NCBI GenBank assembly: GCA_017962375.1
Contig: JAGCVJ010000015.1
Coordinates: 1 to 64,000 of the forward strand
Length of the DNA: 64,000 nucleotides
From: Bacteroidales bacterium
GTDB taxonomy: Bacteria; Bacteroidota; Bacteroidia; Bacteroidales; UBA932
Direction: 5' to 3'
Below, piece after piece: positions 42,150 through 51,650 of the stretch (position 1 is the stretch's first letter; the number at the start of each line of letters is the position of its first letter). Made by a program: the position numbers and the translations under genes. A model generated the notes under the pieces. It did no database searches, had not been told where the DNA came from, and worked only from the letters and a program-made list of their open reading frames with translations.

Positions 42150-43925
42150 ATGCTAAAAGTCCTGCCCGAAAGTATATACAGCCTGATTGCCGCCGGAGAA
42201 GTCATCCAGCGGCCATCTTCCGTGGTTAAGGAGCTGATGGAGAACTCCGCAGACGCCGGAGCAACTTCCATTATGCTGGTGGTCAGCGATTATGGAAAAA
42301 CTCTGATTCAAGTCATAGACAACGGCTGCGGAATGGACAAGGAAGAAGCCTCTCTTTGCTTCCTTTCTCACGCCACATCCAAGATAGACAGCGTGGAAGA
42401 CCTTCAGAACCTGTCCACATTCGGATTCAGGGGAGAGGCCCTGGCCTCCATAGCCGCCTGCGCGGACGTAACAATGAAGACCAGAAAGAAGGGGCTGGAA
42501 ACCGGCACCCAGGTGCATATCGCCGGAGGAAAAGTTCTGGAAACCCAGGAAATCGCCTGCCCTGAAGGCTGCAACATTGCAGTGCGCAACCTCTTCTACA
42601 ACATACCGGCAAGGAGGAAGTTCCTCAAGTCGGACAACAGCGAGTACAGGATGATTGTGTCCGAGTTCACCCGCGTGGCTCTTACCCGTCTGGACATTGA
42701 ATTCCGGCTCATATCAAATTCCAAGGAGGTTATCACCCTGCCGAAAGGAAGAAACCTCAAGCAGAGAATCTCAGACTTGTACGGCTCAGCGATAGGCAAG
42801 CAATTGATTGACGTGGCAGCCGATACAACAGTAGTGAAAGTCTCCGGAATAGCAGGAACGCCTCAGAGCGCCAAGAAAACCCAGCAGAACACCTTCCTGT
42901 TTGCAAACGGCAGGTTTTTCCGTTCGCCGATGCTGCACAAGGCCGTGCTCAAGGCCTACGGCAACCTGATTCCGGAAGGAAGCACCCCGCACTATTTCCT
43001 GTTCCTGGAAGTTCCGCCACAGGAGATGGATGTGAACATAAGCCCGTCAAAGACAGAGATAAAGCTGGAAAACGAGCAGATAATCTTCCAGATAATAGAA
43101 GCCGCCGTAAAAGAAGCCATAGGGAAGAATGCCTTTGCTCCGGCGATAGATTTTGACACTGAGGGCGTGCCTATCGAGATTAGCACGGGAGACGGGTTCA
43201 CCCTCACTCCGGAAGAGAAAAAGGCTATGCGAGAAGGAGTGCTGAGGCCGCCTAAGATAGACTACAACCCTCTCTTTAACCCGTTCGATGAGGAAAAGAC
43301 AGAGAAAGGTTCCAGCTACAGCGTTCCAAGTTCAATCAACAGGCAGCTGGAGGAAGAACCAGAGCAGAGGCGCATAATCCAGATAGACAAAAACCTTGTG
43401 ACCCTTTCAGACGGAAAAGGGGGGCTGATGATTGTAAACATAGCCAGAGCCAGGCAGAGAATCTTCTACGAGCGCTACCTAAAATCTATGCTCAACCACG
43501 AGTGCCAGATTCAGGAAGAGCTTTTCCCTAAGACTGTCACTCTGGACCACTCCTCATACGCCACTCTGATGGACAACGTGGAGAAAGTGCGTCTCATGGG
43601 CTTTGAAATCCGCCCGTTCGGCAAAGACTGCATAGTGGTCAGCGGTACTCCTGCAGACTTCAAGGGAGAGAAATTCTCCGTAGAAGACAGCATGGAAGAA
43701 CTCGCAAGATACATAGAAGAGGGAAGCGAAACGGACCTTTTCCGCAGAGCTGCTGAAGATATAGTCAGGCGTTCCAACTTCTCATATACGGCAGAAATCT
43801 CCGAAAGGGAGGCCGGCGCGGTAATAGACGAGCTGTTCCTCTGCCAGGAGAGTGCAACATCCCCGGCCGGCGGCTACACGTTCATACGGCTTTCAGCCGA
43901 GGAAATAAAACAGAAAATGCTATGA
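42150..43925 (+). CDS. mutL: DNA mismatch repair protein MutL (endonuclease motif degraded)
   Basis: 591 residues. The GHKL ATPase half is intact: KELMENSADAGA with catalytic Glu, DNGCGM, HATSKI and TFGFRGEALASIA, and RNLFYNIPARRKFL. The C-terminal domain is present but its endonuclease motif DQHAxxExxxxE reads N-I-A-R-A-R-Q-R-I-F-Y-E (430-441), keeping only the last Glu, and no CPHGRP motif is visible at the end. This protein may thus rely on another nuclease. Its stop overlaps the rhomboid ATG (ATGA). Confidence 0.95.
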   Translation: MLKVLPESIYSLIAAGEVIQRPSSVVKELMENSADAGATSIMLVVSDYGKTLIQVIDNGCGMDKEEASLCFLSHATSKIDSVEDLQNLSTFGFRGEALASIAACADVTMKTRKKGLETGTQVHIAGGKVLETQEIACPEGCNIAVRNLFYNIPARRKFLKSDNSEYRMIVSEFTRVALTRLDIEFRLISNSKEVITLPKGRNLKQRISDLYGSAIGKQLIDVAADTTVVKVSGIAGTPQSAKKTQQNTFLFANGRFFRSPMLHKAVLKAYGNLIPEGSTPHYFLFLEVPPQEMDVNISPSKTEIKLENEQIIFQIIEAAVKEAIGKNAFAPAIDFDTEGVPIEISTGDGFTLTPEEKKAMREGVLRPPKIDYNPLFNPFDEEKTEKGSSYSVPSSINRQLEEEPEQRRIIQIDKNLVTLSDGKGGLMIVNIARARQRIFYERYLKSMLNHECQIQEELFPKTVTLDHSSYATLMDNVEKVRLMGFEIRPFGKDCIVVSGTPADFKGEKFSVEDSMEELARYIEEGSETDLFRRAAEDIVRRSNFSYTAEISEREAGAVIDELFLCQESATSPAGGYTFIRLSAEEIKQKML

Positions 43926-44530
43926 AATACCTTACTCCCGCAGTAAAGCATATCATCATCATCAATGTGCTGATGTTCATTGCAACTCTTATTAACGAGG
44001 AGTTCATGCTTGAGCATTTTGCCCTGTTCCCGATAGGAACGTATTTCTTCCGTCCATGGCAGCTGGTAACCCACATGTTCATGCACGGGGGCTTCTGGCA
44101 CATTTTCTTCAACATGTACTCCCTGTTCTTCTTCGGAATAGTGCTTGAAAAAGTATGGGGCAGCAAGAAGTTCATCCTGTACTACTTTGTAACGGGACTG
44201 GGCGCAGCCGCCTGCCACCTGCTGGTGATGTATCTTCAGGGGGTGGACTACAACATGCCAACCGTTGGCGCTTCCGGAGCCGTTTACGGAGTGCTGCTGG
44301 GATATGGAATGCTTTTCCCGAACAACAAGCTGACAATGCTTATCCCAATCCCTATAACTCTAAAAGCCAAATGGTTTGTGCTGATTTTCGGCGGCATTGA
44401 GCTGCTTACCGGAATCTTTGACACCTCTTCCGGAATAGCCCACTTCGCCCACCTGGGAGGCATGCTGTTCGGAGTGATTCTCATCCTGATCTGGAAAAAG
44501 AAAAACAAGCTGTACGAATGGGTAGAGTAA
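43922..44530 (+). CDS. Rhomboid family intramembrane serine protease
   Basis: 202 residues with six hydrophobic segments. Catalytic Ser in GASGAVYG (TM4), catalytic His in HFAHLGGMLFG (TM6), and the HxxxxHxxxNM motif HGGFWHIFFNM in TM2. Cleaves within membrane helices; substrate unknown. Coupled to mutL by ATGA and to the next gene by a 13-bp overlap. Confidence 0.92.
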   Translation: MKYLTPAVKHIIIINVLMFIATLINEEFMLEHFALFPIGTYFFRPWQLVTHMFMHGGFWHIFFNMYSLFFFGIVLEKVWGSKKFILYYFVTGLGAAACHLLVMYLQGVDYNMPTVGASGAVYGVLLGYGMLFPNNKLTMLIPIPITLKAKWFVLIFGGIELLTGIFDTSSGIAHFAHLGGMLFGVILILIWKKKNKLYEWVE

Positions 44531-45639
44531 GGGGCAGAAAACGCAGGAGAGTTCCGAGGTTTTTCGGGATAACATTCAGGCTGGTGCTCATAGTGGCCGC
44601 GGCCTGCCTGTTTTTGTCTTACATCTCCTCTTACATAGATCCTTCCAAGTTTTCTCTTCCGCTTTTCTTCGGCCTGTATTTCATCCCGATTCTTTTTGTC
44701 AACATTCTGCTGTTTCTGATAGCGGTTCTGTCGCGGAGCAAAAGCGCCTGGATAACAGTTGTTGCCCTTCTTCCCGCACTGCTGTTCACCGAAAGGTTCT
44801 TCCGTTTTGGAAGTTCCAAGAAAAGCGGCGCTGAGTCAAACGCCATAAAGATTGAAACCTACAATGTGGGGCGATTCATCCTCTCGGCAAACAAGCAGAC
44901 AAAAGCCGCTACAATGGACAGTATTGTCCGTCAGATACAGAATTCTTCTCCCGACATAGTCTGCCTGCAGGAAATGAGGCTGGACAGCATAGGCCTTGCA
45001 GACAAAGTGTTCCCCGGCTACAGATACCGGACGTTCCATCTTTTCGGGAGCAGCAAGGGAAAACGCACCGGCAACATGATTTTCAGCAAATACGAGATAA
45101 TCAACGGCGGGGTGCTAAAGTTCAAGCAAAGCACCAACCTGTCTTTGTACGCGGATATCGTGATAAACAAAGATACGGTGAGAGTGTACAACAACCACCT
45201 GGAGTCCTACGCCATTTCCCCTACCGCCCTGATCAAGAGAATCAGGGAAAAGAAATCCAATTCCGAGGAGGTTGCGGAAGAAATCATAAATGTCCACACC
45301 AAGCTCAAGAACACGGTTATACGCCGTTCGGGGCAGGTTTCCTCAATTCTGAAGAACATACATAAGAGCCCTTACCCGGCAATCATTTGCGGAGACTTCA
45401 ACGACACCCCGATGTCTTTCACCTACCACAAGCTTTCCTACGGCAGCCTGGACACTTTCAAGGAAAGCGGCAGGGGATTCTCCGCCACCTACTCCATGCT
45501 GTGGCCGCTTCTGAGGATAGACTACATTTTCATTCCGAAAACCTTCAAGGGCATCAGCCACCAGACATTAAAGGTCAAGCATTCAGACCATTATCCGGTA
45601 ATCGCCGAGTTTTCTCCGGAAAAAAACGAGAAGAAATAA
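44518..45639 (+). CDS. Membrane-anchored endonuclease/exonuclease/phosphatase family protein
   Basis: 373 residues. Basic start (RGRKRRRVPR), two or three N-terminal membrane helices to about residue 90, then an EEP domain: ETYNVGRF, CLQEMR, YNNHLES, CGDFNDTP and the C-terminal KHSDHYPV, with the catalytic Asp/His set complete. EEP members cut DNA or phosphodiesters; with the anchor facing out, a nuclease or lipid/sugar phosphatase on the periplasmic side is possible. Confidence 0.88.
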   Translation: MGRVRGRKRRRVPRFFGITFRLVLIVAAACLFLSYISSYIDPSKFSLPLFFGLYFIPILFVNILLFLIAVLSRSKSAWITVVALLPALLFTERFFRFGSSKKSGAESNAIKIETYNVGRFILSANKQTKAATMDSIVRQIQNSSPDIVCLQEMRLDSIGLADKVFPGYRYRTFHLFGSSKGKRTGNMIFSKYEIINGGVLKFKQSTNLSLYADIVINKDTVRVYNNHLESYAISPTALIKRIREKKSNSEEVAEEIINVHTKLKNTVIRRSGQVSSILKNIHKSPYPAIICGDFNDTPMSFTYHKLSYGSLDTFKESGRGFSATYSMLWPLLRIDYIFIPKTFKGISHQTLKVKHSDHYPVIAEFSPEKNEKK

Positions 45640-45647
45640 TTTGAATT

Positions 45648-46250
45648 ATGGCAGCAAGACACGCATACAAGATGGATCCAAAAATGCTCTCTCAGATAGA
45701 GAAAGCCATTGAAGTGCTGAAAAGCGGCGGAGTGATCCTTTACCCCACCGACACTATCTGGGGCCTGGGCTGCGACGCCACCAATCCGGAGGCCGTAAAA
45801 AAAGTTTTCGCCATAAAGCAGAGAGAAGAAAGCAAGAGCCTTGTGACTTTAGTCAGCGACCTGGATATGCTGGCAAGATATGTCAAGGAGATTCCATCTG
45901 CAGCCCTGGACCTGATTGAGGTGAACGACACTCCGATGACCATCATCTATCCTGAAGCTGTTGGCCTTGCCGAGAATGTAATTGCAGAAGATGGGAGTGT
46001 AGGCATAAGAATTCCCATGAACGAGTTCTGCCGCCAGCTCTGTTTCAAGCTTCGCAAACCGCTGGTTTCCACATCAGCCAACATTTCCGGAGAAAACCCT
46101 CCGAAAGGATTCAAAGACATATCAAAGGAAATAAAGGATGCCGTTGATTACACGGTGCATCCTTCTATGGAGGAAAAGACCTCCACTCATAAAGCCTCTC
46201 AGATCATAAAGCTCAGCCTAAGCGGCCAAATCCAGATTATCAGAAAATAG
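45648..46250 (+). CDS. tsaC: L-threonylcarbamoyladenylate synthase (Sua5/YrdC family)
   Basis: 200 residues. YrdC fold: YPTDTIWGLGCDA, KQREESKSLVTLVSD, GSVGIRIP, PLVSTSANISGE. Makes threonylcarbamoyl-AMP for the t6A modification of tRNA A37. tsaE, needed for the transfer step, is at 49437. It lies 8 bp after the EEP gene. Confidence 0.92.
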   Translation: MAARHAYKMDPKMLSQIEKAIEVLKSGGVILYPTDTIWGLGCDATNPEAVKKVFAIKQREESKSLVTLVSDLDMLARYVKEIPSAALDLIEVNDTPMTIIYPEAVGLAENVIAEDGSVGIRIPMNEFCRQLCFKLRKPLVSTSANISGENPPKGFKDISKEIKDAVDYTVHPSMEEKTSTHKASQIIKLSLSGQIQIIRK

Positions 46251-46279
46251 TTCCTATTCAGGCAGATTATTAAAATCCC

Positions 46280-47077
46280 TTATTTCATCGGCACGAAAGA
46301 AGGAGCGCTGTGCCCCCTAAGGTGCACAAAGGCTTCCGCATAGTCGCACCAGTACTCCATTCCGCGGAACTTTTCCATAGGGATATGCCAATTGCCAAGA
46401 AGATCAGGCATTCCCTGGCTCTCGTGGCAGTAACAAGCCTCGTGCTTCTTGTCAGCCACGGATGTTATGTCTACATAATCTGTAGGCACAAAGTTCATGC
46501 TCTGGTTTCCGCTCATAGCCTCCGCATAGAAGAGGTTGAAGCTGTATCCGCTGTATCTCCAGGCGTCATAAACCAGAATGGAGCAGTTCCTGTGGTCGCG
46601 ATGAGTGTCTATCGGCCAGTGGGTTATCACCAGTTCCGGCTTTTCTTCCTCTATCAATTTGAGCATCTCGGCGTACTTTTCCTTGTTGACTACGGTGGCT
46701 CCGTCAACCTGGGACATGAACCTGTATCTTGCTCCCGTAACCTTGCAGGCTGCCTTGCATTCCTTTTCCCTGATAGCGGCCGCTTTGTCTCCGCTCATCC
46801 CCTTGATGCCGGCCTCTCCTCTTGTAAGATAGACGCACACAACATCCCAGCCGGCCTTGATCAGAAGTATCATTGTTCCTCCTGCAATGGTTTCCGGATC
46901 GTCAGGATGGGCTCCGATAATAAGGGCTTTCCTTTTCTTGCCTTTCTTGGAAGACGGAGAAGACAACGATTCGCTCAGAGGCGACGCGTTGAGGATTGAA
47001 GGAAGAGACAATGCCGCTGCACCAGCAGCAACTCCGGCGGAAGTCTTGAGCCAATTTCTTCTAGATACTTTTTTCAT
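46280..47077 (-). CDS. PIG-L family deacetylase, exported
   Basis: 265 residues with a long Tat-like N-terminus (SRRNWLKTSAG, hydrophobic stretch, ASPLSES). Zinc site AHPDD (IIGAHPDDPE) and downstream HWPIDTHRDH. Family members remove N-acetyl groups from GlcNAc-containing substrates. Eighteen bases follow rsmE, which suggests one transcript. Given the Ser/Arg-Arg signal, export in folded form with zinc bound is plausible. Confidence 0.87.
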   Translation of the reverse strand: MKKVSRRNWLKTSAGVAAGAAALSLPSILNASPLSESLSSPSSKKGKKRKALIIGAHPDDPETIAGGTMILLIKAGWDVVCVYLTRGEAGIKGMSGDKAAAIREKECKAACKVTGARYRFMSQVDGATVVNKEKYAEMLKLIEEEKPELVITHWPIDTHRDHRNCSILVYDAWRYSGYSFNLFYAEAMSGNQSMNFVPTDYVDITSVADKKHEACYCHESQGMPDLLGNWHIPMEKFRGMEYWCDYAEAFVHLRGHSAPSFVPMK

Positions 47078-47095
47078 GGCGTTATATGCTGTAGT

Positions 47096-47830
47096 TTATA
47101 TTGATGCAAAATATATTTCGGAAACCCCTGCAACCGCTGCCGTTTCAACCCTGAGGCGAGACGGTCCGAGAGTCACAGGCAAGAACCCCTTTTTCAGAGC
47201 CAATTCTATTTCTTTCTGCGAAAAATCTCCCTCAGGCCCTATCATCAGCACAACCCTAAGATTATCGGAGGCGAAATCGCCGAGCCTTTCACGGATAGTT
47301 TTCTTTTCTCCCTCCTCGCAGTGAGCCATGAGCTTGAGAACTCCTTCCCCGAAATCGCGGTTGAGAAAGTCTGTAACGGAAACAGCGTCTTCCACAACCG
47401 GCAGACAGGATTTAAGGCTCTGCTTTGTGGCCGCCAAAACCAGCGCCTCAAGCCTTTCTTTCTTCACCGATGTTCTTATGGAATGGTCTGATATTATTGG
47501 AACTATGCTGTCTACACCAAGCTCCGTAGCCTTCTCTGCAAACCACTCGTAGCGGTCCATATTCTTGGTTGGGCAAACCGCCATCACAAGATGATAATTC
47601 CTGACGCCAACGCCCTGAGATTTCTCCACCACAGAGCATTCCACAACAGCCTCTCCCCTTTTAGGCAGAACAATGCGGGCAATGGTGCAGTTGTAGAGTC
47701 CGCCCTTTCCGTCCATGACAAAAACGGTATCGCCCTCCCTGTGGCGCATCACCCTAACGCAATGGTCAGCCTCCGCTCCCGAGAGAGTTATGACGGATTT
47801 CTTAATGTCGGTTGAATAGAACAGTTCCAT
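47096..47830 (-). CDS. rsmE: 16S rRNA (uracil1498-N3)-methyltransferase
   Basis: 244 residues. SPOUT-class methyltransferase with HCVRVMRHREGD in the N-terminal PUA-like domain, the knot motif MIGPEGDFSQKE and LGPSRLRVETAA. I use the ATG at 47828-47830; the upstream GTG at 47834-47836 would lie inside the promoter box TAAATTTG (47836-47843), which ends 5 nt before the ATG, so the mRNA is likely leaderless. Confidence 0.94.
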   Translation of the reverse strand: MELFYSTDIKKSVITLSGAEADHCVRVMRHREGDTVFVMDGKGGLYNCTIARIVLPKRGEAVVECSVVEKSQGVGVRNYHLVMAVCPTKNMDRYEWFAEKATELGVDSIVPIISDHSIRTSVKKERLEALVLAATKQSLKSCLPVVEDAVSVTDFLNRDFGEGVLKLMAHCEEGEKKTIRERLGDFASDNLRVVLMIGPEGDFSQKEIELALKKGFLPVTLGPSRLRVETAAVAGVSEIYFASI

Positions 47831-47835
47831 AGGCA

Positions 47836-47843
47836 CAAATTTA
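47836..47843 (-). promoter_or_regulatory. rsmE promoter, leaderless type
   Basis: Minus-strand TAAATTTG followed by TGCCT and ATG. Confidence 0.6.
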
Positions 47844-47890
47844 CAAAATCAACGATTATACTCCACCGCACTCCGTATTGAGTTTTTCTT

Positions 47891-47898
47891 TAATTTTG
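47891..47898 (+). promoter_or_regulatory. Promoter of the NagX-like gene
   Basis: TAATTTTG matches TAnnTTTG; 20 nt before the ATG. Confidence 0.55.
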
Positions 47899-47918
47899 TA
47901 ACAAATATCTTAAACAAT

Positions 47919-49181
47919 ATGGCACAAGCTAAAACTACCCGATATGTCGCGCTGGACGTGCTCAGGGGAATGACCGTTGCCGGAATGATTCTGGTGAACA
48001 ACCCCGGCAGCTGGGGGCATATCTTCAAGCCTCTCAGGCATGCCGCCTGGGCCGGATGCACTCCTACAGATCTGGTTTTTCCGTTCTTCCTGTTCGTTGT
48101 GGGAGCGGCTATGGCATTCTCGTTTGCAAAGTACGGAGAGAGCCTTTCCAAGGCCAGCGTCAAGAAACTCCTGATCAGGGGAGCGCTGATTTTCCTTGTG
48201 GGAGTGGCCCTGAACGCGTTCCCGTTCATAAAGCTGCCTATGGATCCGGACCACGGATTCTGGTGGAATGTGGCTGAGAAATTCAGGCATCTGAGAATCT
48301 TCGGAGTGCTGCAGAGGATTGCCATGTGCTACATTGTGGGCGGACTGCTTGCCCTGTGGCTGAAAAAGCCTAAGAAGATAGTTGTGGCAATGATTATTTT
48401 CTCTCTGCTGGAAGTGCTTGTGCTGTGGCTTCTCCGCGACGGACAGGGAGCCTTCCTGTTCGGCGAATCTGTTCAGAGCACTATGGCAGGAAGAGCGTCC
48501 GGAGCCTTTGACGTGAACTTCTTCAACTCTCTGGGCCTCAACGGAGAAAATCATGTTTACCACGGCGAGGGCTTTGCCTTTGACCCTGAAGGCCTGATTG
48601 GAGTTCTTTCCGGCTGCTGCACTGTTCTGCTGGGATTCATCATAGGCAATATCTGCCGCACAGAGGAACACAAGATCAATGCTGTTGCAAAGCTTTTCGT
48701 CATAGGAATGATCTGCCTCGGCCTGGGAATGATTGCAAGCATCTGGCTGCCTATCGTTAAGAAAATCTGGACCGGTTCATACGTGCTTTACGCTGGCGGC
48801 TGGGCTATTCTGATGCTCGGCTTCTTCGCCTACTTCATAGACGTAAAAGGCAAGGAGAAAATGTTCACGCCGTTCAAGGCGCTTGGAATGAATCCGCTGT
48901 TCGCGTTCGTAATGGCCGGCCTTTTCTCCAAGATTCTCGGCGGAATCATCAAGTGGACTGTTCCCGCAGTTCAGGACGACGGAACAATGGGCGAAAAAAC
49001 CTACTCCGTCCTCAGCTGGTTCTACCAGAACTGCTGCTGTCCGCTCTTCAAATCTGACTTCTTCGGCAATAACAACGGCAACAACGAGTTTGCCTCTTTG
49101 ATGTACGCCATAGTTTACGTGATTGTCTTCACCCTTATGGCATACGCCCTCTACCGCAAGAAGATAGTTATCAAGCTCTAG
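47919..49181 (+). CDS. NagX-like membrane protein (DUF5009/HGSNAT family)
   Basis: 420 residues, about ten membrane helices. N-terminal family signature ALDVLRGMTVAGMILVNNPG and LVFPFFLFVVGAAM. Related to heparan-alpha-glucosaminide N-acetyltransferase and to NagX, linked in other bacteria to GlcNAc or muropeptide use. That fits the GH3 and NamZ genes in this window. Substrate unproven. Confidence 0.87.
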   Translation: MAQAKTTRYVALDVLRGMTVAGMILVNNPGSWGHIFKPLRHAAWAGCTPTDLVFPFFLFVVGAAMAFSFAKYGESLSKASVKKLLIRGALIFLVGVALNAFPFIKLPMDPDHGFWWNVAEKFRHLRIFGVLQRIAMCYIVGGLLALWLKKPKKIVVAMIIFSLLEVLVLWLLRDGQGAFLFGESVQSTMAGRASGAFDVNFFNSLGLNGENHVYHGEGFAFDPEGLIGVLSGCCTVLLGFIIGNICRTEEHKINAVAKLFVIGMICLGLGMIASIWLPIVKKIWTGSYVLYAGGWAILMLGFFAYFIDVKGKEKMFTPFKALGMNPLFAFVMAGLFSKILGGIIKWTVPAVQDDGTMGEKTYSVLSWFYQNCCCPLFKSDFFGNNNGNNEFASLMYAIVYVIVFTLMAYALYRKKIVIKL

Positions 49182-49191
49182 TTCATCGGCG

Positions 49192-49431
49192 ATGAAAAAG
49201 ATGATAATGATAAATGGCAAGATGGCGGACGCCATCAGATGGGACGGGGTAAACATCGCTGAGATAAGAGAGCTTGCCGGGGAAAAACTCATGGAACCTC
49301 ATCTTTGCATGGGGTTCCTCTATCTTTTCATCGCTACAGAAGACGGCATCTCCCAGTGCAACGAAGGCGACTGGGTTGCCAAGGACCAGGACGGAGGCTG
49401 CCACGTGCTCAAGGCAGAAGAAATGCAGTAA
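49192..49431 (+). CDS. Hypothetical protein, short beta-rich
   Basis: 79 residues: INGKMADAIRWDGVNIAEIREL, then GFLYLFIATEDGISQCNEGDWVAKD (both in pieces). The pattern (VxAxxWDGxN...I.T..G......GDWV) recalls small phage/prophage-derived proteins of unknown function. It lies 10 bp after the NagX-like gene and 5 bp before tsaE. Carries a CTCAGCGAT copy (49255, minus). Confidence 0.65.
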   Translation: MKKMIMINGKMADAIRWDGVNIAEIRELAGEKLMEPHLCMGFLYLFIATEDGISQCNEGDWVAKDQDGGCHVLKAEEMQ

Positions 49432-49436
49432 AGACC

Positions 49437-49895
49437 ATGGCTGAAGAAAAAAAAGACATACTCAAGACATTTACAATCAACAGCCTTGATGAAATAGACA
49501 AGGTGGCTGAGGATTTCATTCAGTACATCTCGGAGTCCGACCTTGAAAGCAACATCTTTGCTTTCTACGGCAAGATGGGAGCCGGCAAGACCACCTTCAT
49601 CAAAGCCATCTGCAAGGCCCTTGGCGTAAAAGACATTGTCAACAGCCCCACCTTCACCATCATCAACGAATACAAAAGCAGCAGGGGCTTTCCTGTCTAC
49701 CATTTCGATTTCTACCGCATCAACAAGATTCAAGAAGCCTTTGACATAGGCACAGAAGACTACTTTGCCGGAAACGGCCTCTGCCTTATAGAATGGCCTG
49801 AGAAAATCGAAGAGATACTTCCGGAAGACCACATCAAAGTCACCATCACAACCAACGAAGACCTCAGCCGCACCGTAGCTATTTCAAGAGGATAA
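49437..49895 (+). CDS. tsaE: tRNA threonylcarbamoyladenosine biosynthesis ATPase TsaE
   Basis: 152 residues. Walker A GKMGAGKTT, SPTF (NSPTFTIINEY), and YHFDFYRI with the conserved DxYR-like segment, then CLIEWPEK. Assists TsaBD in t6A synthesis with ATP hydrolysis. I take the ATG at 49437. Confidence 0.93.
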   Translation: MAEEKKDILKTFTINSLDEIDKVAEDFIQYISESDLESNIFAFYGKMGAGKTTFIKAICKALGVKDIVNSPTFTIINEYKSSRGFPVYHFDFYRINKIQEAFDIGTEDYFAGNGLCLIEWPEKIEEILPEDHIKVTITTNEDLSRTVAISRG

Positions 49896-50026
49896 TCCTC
49901 CCCCCTTTCGAACATAAACACACTGCACTCTGCACAAACGTAAAAACTTTGGGGGCGGACAGCGTCAATTTACGTTTTGGCAACCGCCCTTGGCTTTATC
50001 ACGATATATTCGCCCGAAAAAAGAAT

Positions 50027-51619
50027 ATGTTGTGCAAAGTTTATTGTGCGTGCTGCAACGGGTTGGAGGTTACTACTGTAACTGTAGAGGTAAATGTGAC
50101 GGACGGCATTCAGTTTCATCTGGTTGGGTTGCCTGACAGTGCCGTAAAGGAAAGCCAGCAGAGGATTGAAAGCGCCCTGTTCAGCAACGGGTTCCGGTTT
50201 CCTGGCAAGAGGATTACAATCAATCTGGCTCCGGCCAATATCAAAAAGGAAGGGTCGTCGTTTGATGTGCCGCTGGCAATAGGCATCCTGTGCGCTTCGG
50301 GACAGCTGGACGAGAATGTGGGCTTGCGGCTTAAGGACTTCATTATTCTCGGCGAACTGGCTCTGGACGGAACACTTCGGGAAATACCGGGAGCGCTGCC
50401 GATTATCATCCACGCTATGGAACAAGGCTTCAAGGCCTGCATTCTACCCTCTTCCTCGGCGATGGAGGGAGCGGAGATTGACGGCATAACAATCTTTGCG
50501 GCAGAGAGCTTCAGAGATGTGATTGAGATCCTTAAGTCTCCGGAGGAAGCATCTGATCTAATTGTCACTCCTCAAAGCATCGGCCAAGTGGAAGAAGACG
50601 ATGGAGGCGAAGAGAGGCAGAACTACGATTTCTCTCAGGTCAAAGGACAGTTCCAGGCCAAAAGAGCAATGGAAATAGCTGCGGCCGGAGGGCATAACAT
50701 AATCCTGAGCGGCTCGCCTGGCAGCGGCAAGACATTCCTGGCAAAATGCCTAAGAGGCATACTTCCTCCAATGTCCAAGGAAGAGGCAATCCAGACCAGC
50801 AACATCTATTCGGTAGCGGGACTGCTGGCGGCAGAGTCAGGCAAGGAGCATCATCGCGGAGGACTGCTCAGAAACCGCCCCTTCAGAAGCCCTCATCATA
50901 CGATTACGGTTCCCGCCCTCATTGGAGGCGGAAGCAAAGGCCTTCCTGGCGAGATTTCCCTGGCTCACAACGGGGTGCTTTTCTGCGATGAATTCGCCGA
51001 GTATGACAGGCGTTCCATTGAAGTTCTGCGCCAGCCGCTGGAAGACGGGGTGGTGCAGATAAGCCGAGTTATGGGCAGACATTTCTACCCCGCCCGCTTT
51101 ATGCTGGTGGCAGCAATGAACCCTTGCCCTTGCGGCCATCTGTATGACGGTAGCGGAAAATGCAAATGCTCTTCCTCAGCGATATTAAAATACCGCAGCA
51201 AGATTTCAGGACCGGTGATGGATCGTATAGATATCCACGTCCTGGTCAGGCCAGTCAAGGCAAACGAGTTGATTTTTCCCTCCCAGAGCCAGGAAGAAAC
51301 AAGTTCAGTTATCGCTGAGAGAGTAAAGAAAGCCAGAGACATCCAAATGGAAAGATACCGTAAAAACGGAGAATCCTTCTTTACCAATGCCGCCATAACG
51401 CCCTCAAGAATAGCGGTATACTGCAGACTAAAATATCAGGACAGACTGACGCTTGAAGCCCATGTCAGAAAGCAGGGCCTCAGCGCCAGGGGTTATACAC
51501 GCATCCTGAAAATCGCAAGAACCATCGCCGACCTCGAGCAGTCAGAAACAATCTCCGAAAAACATATTGCAGAGGCCGCCAGTCTCCGCTGCCCCGAAAA
51601 AAACGAAATGATACAATAG
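50027..51619 (+). CDS. comM: YifB/ComM family AAA ATPase
   Basis: 530 residues from ATG 50027 (LCKVYCACCNGLEV). N-terminal ChlI-like domain (DGIQFHLVGLPDSAVKES), Walker A GSPGSGKT, Walker B LFCDEF, then the MgchlC domain with AMNPCPCGH and the zinc-like CPCG...CKC cluster. ComM is a hexameric branch-migration helicase that helps integrate DNA during natural transformation. Two CTCAGCGAT copies (51175; 51311 minus) fall inside it. Upstream 49896-50026 has a GGGCGG/CCGCCC inverted repeat but no clear promoter. Confidence 0.92.
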   Translation: MLCKVYCACCNGLEVTTVTVEVNVTDGIQFHLVGLPDSAVKESQQRIESALFSNGFRFPGKRITINLAPANIKKEGSSFDVPLAIGILCASGQLDENVGLRLKDFIILGELALDGTLREIPGALPIIIHAMEQGFKACILPSSSAMEGAEIDGITIFAAESFRDVIEILKSPEEASDLIVTPQSIGQVEEDDGGEERQNYDFSQVKGQFQAKRAMEIAAAGGHNIILSGSPGSGKTFLAKCLRGILPPMSKEEAIQTSNIYSVAGLLAAESGKEHHRGGLLRNRPFRSPHHTITVPALIGGGSKGLPGEISLAHNGVLFCDEFAEYDRRSIEVLRQPLEDGVVQISRVMGRHFYPARFMLVAAMNPCPCGHLYDGSGKCKCSSSAILKYRSKISGPVMDRIDIHVLVRPVKANELIFPSQSQEETSSVIAERVKKARDIQMERYRKNGESFFTNAAITPSRIAVYCRLKYQDRLTLEAHVRKQGLSARGYTRILKIARTIADLEQSETISEKHIAEAASLRCPEKNEMIQ

Positions 51620-51650
51620 AAGAAATACTTTTTGTATTTTCGCAATCTAT

